DNA of 28,437 nucleotides, taken from NCBI GenBank assembly GCA_002748505.1, contig PDSN01000073.1, positions 1-28,437 of the forward strand, read 5' to 3'. The notes beneath the pieces were generated by a model. That model did not search any database. It was not told the origin of the DNA and saw only the letters and a list, made by a program, of their open reading frames with translations. Below are positions 24,033 to 28,437 of this stretch, in pieces; position 1 is the stretch's first letter, and every line of letters begins with the position of its first letter. Source of the DNA: Gammaproteobacteria bacterium (GTDB taxonomy: Bacteria > Pseudomonadota > Gammaproteobacteria > Pseudomonadales > Halieaceae). Made by a program: the position numbers and the translations under genes.

Positions 24033-25014
24033 GCCAGGCTGGCAAGATAAGCTCCTGGCGGCGTGGTATCGTGGCGCCTGGTGGCTTATTTTGCTATACC
24101 CTGTCTCTTTGTTGTTTCGTTTTGTCGCCGCTGTGCGCAAATGGCTGTATCAAACCGGTCTGAAAACGTCCTGGCGCGCGCCCGTGCCGGTGGTAATTGT
24201 GGGCAATATCACCTTAGGCGGCACGGGTAAAACCCCTGTGATTATCTCCCTGGTGCAAGCCCTGCAGGCAGCGGGTAAAAACGTGGCGGTGATCAGCCGC
24301 GGTTACGGTGCCGCTGGGCCTTTCCCACATCGCGTAACCGCTGACAGCCGCGCTGAACAGTGTGGCGATGAGCCCCTGTTGATCTATCAGCGCACCGGCT
24401 GCGTGGTGGTGGCAGGTCCTAAGCGCCGCCTGAGCATAGAAATGGCGTTGCGTGAGCAGCCCATCGATATCGTGCTCTGCGATGACGGTCTGCAACACTA
24501 TGCCCTGGCGCGCGACTATGAAATTGCTGTGCTGGATGCAGCGCGCGGCGTGGGCAATGGCTGGTGCCTGCCCGCGGGCCCCCTGCGCGAGCCGCCATCG
24601 CGTTTGCAAAGTGTCGATACAGTGCTGTATCGCGGGGGTAGCGCGGCGGACACTGCGGTCACTTATCAATTTGGCGCACTGGTCAATCTGAAAACCGGTG
24701 AGCAGCGCGCTTTTAGCCCTGCCTCCTTGGGTGAAAGCGTTTATGCCCTGGCGGGCATCGGTCAGCCCCAGCAGTTTTTTGATGCTTTGCTGGCGCAGGG
24801 TTTTCGCCCGGAGCCGCACATATTTGCCGATCACCACCGCTTTACTGCCCGGGATTTACAGGCACTGGGGGATAAACCCCTTATCATGACGGAAAAAGAC
24901 GCGGTAAAATGTCGGTCATTCGCCAGTGACAAGCACTGGTTTTTACCGATCAGTGCCACGTTGCCCGATGGGCTTGCGGAGGCACTTATCGCACTGTGTG
25001 AACGGGAGTTGTGA
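24019..25014 (+). CDS. lpxK: Tetraacyldisaccharide 4'-kinase
   Basis: Phosphorylates the 4' position of the lipid A precursor at the inner membrane. It has 331 residues, the normal length. A membrane-associated N-terminal helix spans about 18-37, the P-loop is GGTGKT at 67-72, and the conserved VISRGYG, GDEPLL and CDDGLQH (Asp155/Asp156) follow. HHRFTARDL and MTEKDAVKC are C-terminal family motifs. It overlaps exbD by 14 bases and kdsB by one base. The family's usual next gene, ycaR, is absent. Confidence 0.96.
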   Translation: MPTSKPGWQDKLLAAWYRGAWWLILLYPVSLLFRFVAAVRKWLYQTGLKTSWRAPVPVVIVGNITLGGTGKTPVIISLVQALQAAGKNVAVISRGYGAAGPFPHRVTADSRAEQCGDEPLLIYQRTGCVVVAGPKRRLSIEMALREQPIDIVLCDDGLQHYALARDYEIAVLDAARGVGNGWCLPAGPLREPPSRLQSVDTVLYRGGSAADTAVTYQFGALVNLKTGEQRAFSPASLGESVYALAGIGQPQQFFDALLAQGFRPEPHIFADHHRFTARDLQALGDKPLIMTEKDAVKCRSFASDKHWFLPISATLPDGLAEALIALCEREL

Positions 25015-25760
25015 TGGCATTTACTGTAGTTATTCCGGCGCGCCTGGCCTCCACGCGCTTGCCGCGCAAGGTTTTGCTCGATATCGCGGGCAAGCCCATG
25101 CTCGAACGGGTTTATCAACAGGCGCTGGCCAGTTCCGCTGCGGAGGTGGTGATCGCCACCGACAGTGATGAGGTGGTGGAAGTGGCGCAGGGTTTTTCAG
25201 CCAATGTGGTAAAAACCCGTGCCGATCACCCATCTGGAACCGATAGATTGCAAGAAGTGGCGCAGCATTTTGGCTTTGATGATAAACATATTATCGTAAA
25301 CGTGCAGGGCGACGAGCCGCTGCTTCCGCCTGCGCTGATCGATCAAGTCGCGCAAAACCTTGCGGCCAATCCACAGGCGGGCATTGCCACCTTGTGCGAG
25401 CCCATTACCGAGCTGGATGAAGTCTTAAACCCCAATGCGGTGAAAGTGGTGTTTGATAAAAACGGTAAGGCGCTGTATTTCAGCCGCGCGTCCATCCCCT
25501 TTGCCAGAGAGGGTTTTAACCTGGCGTCCGCTCAGTGGTATCGGCATATTGGTATTTACGCCTACCGCAGCGGTTTTTTGCACGATTTCGTTAGCTGGCC
25601 ACCCGCGCCGCTTGAACAAACTGAACATTTGGAACAATTGCGCGCCATGTACAACGGCGTTGACATTCATGTGGATGTGGCGGCACAAACAGTGCCCGCC
25701 GGGGTTGATACCGAAGCTGATTTAACGGCTGTACGCGCTTTTTTTGAGGCGAGACCTTGA
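25014..25760 (+). CDS. kdsB: 3-deoxy-manno-octulosonate cytidylyltransferase
   Basis: Activates Kdo as CMP-Kdo for addition to lipid A. It has 248 residues, as in E. coli. Motifs seen: nucleotide-binding PARLASTRLPRKVL at the N terminus, ATDSDEV, DHPSGTDRLQEV, NVQGDEPLLPP and YFSRASIPF. I use the ATG at 25014, which overlaps the lpxK stop (TGATG) and has GGGAG 5 nt upstream, over the GTG one codon earlier. The stop overlaps the TTG start of the phosphatase remnant. Confidence 0.97.
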   Translation: MAFTVVIPARLASTRLPRKVLLDIAGKPMLERVYQQALASSAAEVVIATDSDEVVEVAQGFSANVVKTRADHPSGTDRLQEVAQHFGFDDKHIIVNVQGDEPLLPPALIDQVAQNLAANPQAGIATLCEPITELDEVLNPNAVKVVFDKNGKALYFSRASIPFAREGFNLASAQWYRHIGIYAYRSGFLHDFVSWPPAPLEQTEHLEQLRAMYNGVDIHVDVAAQTVPAGVDTEADLTAVRAFFEARP

Positions 25761-25891
25761 GCCGCGTCGTCTTTGTTTGTCTGGGTAATATCTGTCGCTC
25801 GCCAGCAGCGGAGGGGGTGTTCACGCATATGGCCAAACAGGCGAGCCGTGGTCTAATTAAAGAGTTAAGCGTCCGCTATGGATTGCGATAA
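25757..25891 (+). pseudogene. Remnant of a low-molecular-weight protein tyrosine phosphatase gene (44 codons)
   Basis: The frame opens with TTG overlapping the kdsB stop, with GAGG seven bases upstream. It encodes the intact phosphatase P-loop VFVCLGNICRSPAAEGVF, normally the start of a protein of about 150 residues. After HMAKQ it reads QASRGLIKELSVRYGLR and stops. That end resembles the C-terminal helix of the family, so most of the gene, including the general-acid Asp (DPY/DPR) region, appears to have been lost by an in-frame internal deletion. The place between kdsB and murB is where Pseudomonas carries ptpA. It cannot be an active phosphatase as seen. It could survive as a tiny peptide or serve only to couple kdsB and murB translation. 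The end overlaps murB by 14 bases. Confidence 0.75.
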
Positions 25892-26900
25892 ACCCTTAGC
25901 GGCCCACAATACCCTGGCGCTCAATGCCTGCGCAGCTTTGTACGGTGAAGCGAAAAAAGAGCAGGATATTGTCGATGCGATAGCCTTGGCCAAAGCTAAA
26001 CAGCTTCCGCTTATTCCCCTGGGTGAGGGCAGTAATGTGGTCTTTGCCAGGGCGAAAGTTCACGCCTTGGTGTTGAAAATTGCCCTGCGCGGTGTGCGGG
26101 TGCTCAAAGAAAACGAGGACAGTGTCCTGCTGCGTGTGGCGGCGGGCGAAAACTGGCATCAACTGGTCTGCGACACGGTAGCAAAACACTGGTATGGCCT
26201 TGAAAATCTCGCCTTAATTCCCGGCCTTGTCGGCGCTGCACCAGTGCAAAACATCGGTGCCTACGGTGTTGAGGTCAAACAATTTATCGATACCGTACAC
26301 GGCCTTTGCATCAATAGCCAACAGCGCTTGAGTTTTTCTCGCGACGACTGTGAGTTTGCCTACCGCTCCAGCGTGTTTAAAGGCGCTTTACAGGATAAAA
26401 TCATTATCACTGCGGTGGACTTTAAACTGACAAAACGTGCTCGCGCTAAAACCCATTACCCCGCTTTGGCGCATTTCTTGAAGCAGCAGGGTATTGATAA
26501 TCCCAGCCCGCAGAATGTGTTGGATGCGGTGATCAGTATTCGTCGGCAGCGCCTGCCAGACCCAAACCAGACACCCAATGCGGGCAGTTTTTTTCATAAT
26601 CCGGTGGTAGATAAAGCAACGGCGCAGGCTTTACTGCAAGGCGATCCCAATATGCCCCAGTATCCCGCAGGCGATGGCGTTAAACTTGCCGCGGCGTATC
26701 TGATTGAGCAGTGTGGTTTTAAGGGCAAGCTGGCAAACGGCGTAGGTGTACACCCGCAACATGCACTGGTATTGATTAATCCCGGCGGTGCCGGCGGAGA
26801 AACATTGCTGGCATTTGCCAATGAGATTCAGCGGGTGGTGTTGGAGCGCTACGGCGTCGCGCTGACTATAGAGCCACGCGTATATCGAGATGAATCGTGA
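25878..26900 (+). CDS. murB: UDP-N-acetylenolpyruvoylglucosamine reductase
   Basis: FAD enzyme reducing UDP-GlcNAc-enolpyruvate to UDP-MurNAc in peptidoglycan synthesis. It has 340 residues, matching the E. coli (type I) form. FAD motifs are LGEGSNVVFA near 48-57 and PGLVGAAPVQNIGAYG near 115-130. Catalytic candidates are Arg163 in YRSSVFKG, Ser237 in NAGSFFHNP and Glu332 in IEPRV. The ATG lies inside the phosphatase remnant and lacks a clear ribosome site (only AAAGAG upstream), so translation may depend on coupling. Its stop overlaps the uvrC GTG start. Confidence 0.96.
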   Translation: MDCDKPLAAHNTLALNACAALYGEAKKEQDIVDAIALAKAKQLPLIPLGEGSNVVFARAKVHALVLKIALRGVRVLKENEDSVLLRVAAGENWHQLVCDTVAKHWYGLENLALIPGLVGAAPVQNIGAYGVEVKQFIDTVHGLCINSQQRLSFSRDDCEFAYRSSVFKGALQDKIIITAVDFKLTKRARAKTHYPALAHFLKQQGIDNPSPQNVLDAVISIRRQRLPDPNQTPNAGSFFHNPVVDKATAQALLQGDPNMPQYPAGDGVKLAAAYLIEQCGFKGKLANGVGVHPQHALVLINPGGAGGETLLAFANEIQRVVLERYGVALTIEPRVYRDES

Positions 26901-28437
26901 ACGGCTTTGACAGCAAAGCATTTTTGGCAACGCTAACCAGTCGTCCCGGCGTTTATCAAATGTACGATGCAGACGGCAGGATTCTCTATGTCGGCAAGGC
27001 AAAAAACCTTAAAAATCGCCTCAGCAGTTATTTTAGAAACACAGGGCTTTCCAATAAAACTGTGGCACTGGTGGGCAAGATTCGCGATATTCAAGTGACC
27101 GTAGTGGCGACAGAGCGGGATGCCTTACTACTTGAACATAATCTGATTAAAGCCCATAAGCCGCCGTATAATATTCTGTTAAAAGACGATAAATCCTATC
27201 TTTACGTGTATTTATCCAGTGAGGACAAGTATCCCCGCCTGGCACTGCACCGCGGCGCCAAGCGCAAAAAAGGCCGCTATTTTGGCCCCTATCCCAGTGC
27301 CAATGCAGTGCGTGAAAGTCTGCATTTTTTGCAAAAAGTGTTTCAGGTGCGCCAGTGTGAGGACAGCTATTTCCGCAATCGCTCAAGGCCGTGTCTGCAA
27401 CATCAGATCGGGCGATGCACTGCGCCCTGTGTAGAGCTGGTCAGCGAGGCCGAGTACCGGGAGCAGGTCGACAATACTGTGCTGTTTTTAAGCGGTAAAT
27501 CGCAGCAATTGATGCGCCAGTTAGCGGATGAAATGGAGGCCGCTGCCAAAGCATTGCAGTATGAAAAAGCCGCTAAACGGCGCGATCAGATCGCTTTTTT
27601 GCAGGAGGTGCAAGCGGTTCAGGGCATCGAAGGCAGCAGCGGCGATCTGGATATTCTCGCCATTGCCAGCGGCGCTGGTAAAGCCTGTATCCATGTGCTG
27701 TTTGTGCGCGGGGCGCGGGTGGTGGGCAGTCGCAGTTACTATCCGCCCCTGCGTTTGGATGAAACAACACCAGTGGTGTTATCCGCATTTTTAACCCAGT
27801 TTTATTTAAATGCTGAACGGCAGATTCCGCGGGAGCTTTTGGTGAGTCATATACCGGAGGATCGCGAAGCACTGGAGTCTATTTTCAGCGAGCGCAGTAA
27901 TCGCAAGGTTGCCATTCGCGCACGGGTGCGCAAGGAGCGGGCGCGCTGGCTGGCACTTGCCAGACAAACCGCAGGCAGCAATCTGGAGGCGCACTTACAA
28001 GGTACTAAAAACCAGTTGGCGCGTCTTGAGCAGTTGGCCGGTGTCTTGGGGCTGGACGCACTACCTGAACGCATCGAGTGTTTTGATATCAGTCACAGCA
28101 GCGGCGAAGCCACGGTAGCTTCCTGTGTGGTGTTTGGCAAAGAGGGCCCCAAAAAGTCTGATTATCGGCGTTTTAATATTGAGAGTGTGGCTGCGGGGGA
28201 TGACTACGGCGCCATGTATGAAGCGTTGACTCGGCGTTATCGGCGCGTGCAGAGCGGCGAGGGCGTGTTGCCGAATGTACTGTTAATCGATGGCGGTAAG
28301 GGGCAGGTCGCTCAGGCGATGGAAGTGTTGTCTGAGTTAGGTATCAGCGGTGTGGAAGTCGTCGGCGTCGCCAAGGGTAGTACCCGCAAAGCAGGTTTTG
28401 AAACCTTAATTAACGCTGCGAATGGGCAGCATTATCA
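26897..28437 (+). CDS. uvrC: Excinuclease ABC subunit C, 5' part (runs off right edge)
   Basis: Makes both incisions in nucleotide excision repair. About 513 residues of roughly 610 are present. The order is a GIY-YIG nuclease (PGVYQMYDADGRILYVGKAK, residues 17-36, likely Tyr31 and Arg41), the CLQHQIGRCTAPC cysteine region, a UVR motif (MEAAAKALQYEKAAKRRDQI) near 210-232, and the RNase H-like second nuclease with FDISH near 396 and LIDGGKGQ near 464. The helix-hairpin-helix end lies outside the window. The GTG start overlaps the murB stop (GTGA). In Pseudomonas murB is followed by rne, and uvrC usually sits beside gacA/uvrY, so this neighbour is unusual. Confidence 0.96.
   Translation, partial: MNGFDSKAFLATLTSRPGVYQMYDADGRILYVGKAKNLKNRLSSYFRNTGLSNKTVALVGKIRDIQVTVVATERDALLLEHNLIKAHKPPYNILLKDDKSYLYVYLSSEDKYPRLALHRGAKRKKGRYFGPYPSANAVRESLHFLQKVFQVRQCEDSYFRNRSRPCLQHQIGRCTAPCVELVSEAEYREQVDNTVLFLSGKSQQLMRQLADEMEAAAKALQYEKAAKRRDQIAFLQEVQAVQGIEGSSGDLDILAIASGAGKACIHVLFVRGARVVGSRSYYPPLRLDETTPVVLSAFLTQFYLNAERQIPRELLVSHIPEDREALESIFSERSNRKVAIRARVRKERARWLALARQTAGSNLEAHLQGTKNQLARLEQLAGVLGLDALPERIECFDISHSSGEATVASCVVFGKEGPKKSDYRRFNIESVAAGDDYGAMYEALTRRYRRVQSGEGVLPNVLLIDGGKGQVAQAMEVLSELGISGVEVVGVAKGSTRKAGFETLINAANGQHY

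Noticed and set aside
24214..24837. Minus-strand open frame (207 codons) opposite lpxK
   Set aside because: Antisense shadow of a conserved essential gene with no recognisable motifs.
1..28437. CRISPR arrays, insertion sequences, tRNA/rRNA genes, toxin-antitoxin or defence genes
   Set aside because: I looked on both strands and saw no regular repeat-spacer pattern, no transposase or terminal repeats, no tRNA or rRNA sequence, and no defence-type protein; the window is conserved core genome.

Overview
The window is a 28.4 kb piece of a gammaproteobacterial chromosome. Every recognisable gene is a conserved housekeeping or energy-metabolism gene. The gene order lolC-lolD-lolE, DUF2062, comEC, exbB, exbD, lpxK, kdsB, (ptp), murB resembles the Pseudomonas arrangement. 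A Na+-NQR operon and an mfd/long-GAPDH pair lie just upstream, and the protein sequences look like those of the Pseudomonadales/Cellvibrionales group, possibly a marine Cellvibrionaceae-like bacterium. That placement is inferred from gene order and recalled family sequences, not from a search. I see no phage, transposon, CRISPR array, tRNA or rRNA, and no stretch of clearly foreign composition.

Layout. (1) 1-2935: the 5' part of the ETF:ubiquinone oxidoreductase gene (minus strand) diverges from etfB-etfA (plus strand), which end at a strong hairpin terminator. (2) 2994-7387: mfd followed by a csiV-like gene, both on the minus strand and converging on that terminator. (3) 7388-9266: a divergent intergenic region and a long GAPDH with an N-terminal extension of about 135 residues, followed by a hairpin. 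(4) 9436-16663: the complete Na+-translocating NADH:quinone reductase operon nqrABCDEF, with both maturation factors (apbE flavin transferase and nqrM), behind a good sigma70-like promoter. (5) 16712-19869: lolCDE, the lipoprotein-release ABC transporter. (6) 19850-22841: a minus-strand DUF2062 membrane protein diverging from comEC. (7) 22907-28437: exbB-exbD-lpxK-kdsB-ptp remnant-murB-uvrC, a tightly overlapping plus-strand cluster. uvrC runs off the right edge.

How the genes work together. The ETF genes pass electrons from acyl-CoA and related dehydrogenases to ubiquinone. Na+-NQR feeds NADH electrons to the same quinone pool while pumping Na+. ApbE attaches FMN to NqrB and NqrC, and NqrM helps mature the iron centre of NqrD/NqrE. 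LolCDE, LpxK, KdsB and MurB all serve the cell envelope (lipoproteins, lipid A, Kdo, peptidoglycan). ComEC takes up DNA, and Mfd and UvrC belong to nucleotide-excision repair.

The most unusual item is between kdsB and murB. There, a low-molecular-weight protein tyrosine phosphatase gene is reduced to a 44-codon reading frame that appears to join the N-terminal P-loop directly to the C-terminal helix. The usual ycaR gene between lpxK and kdsB is also missing, and the exbB promoter lies in an imperfect duplication of the comEC 3' end. I did not find a convincing undescribed multi-gene system; most other findings are candidate regulatory dyads.
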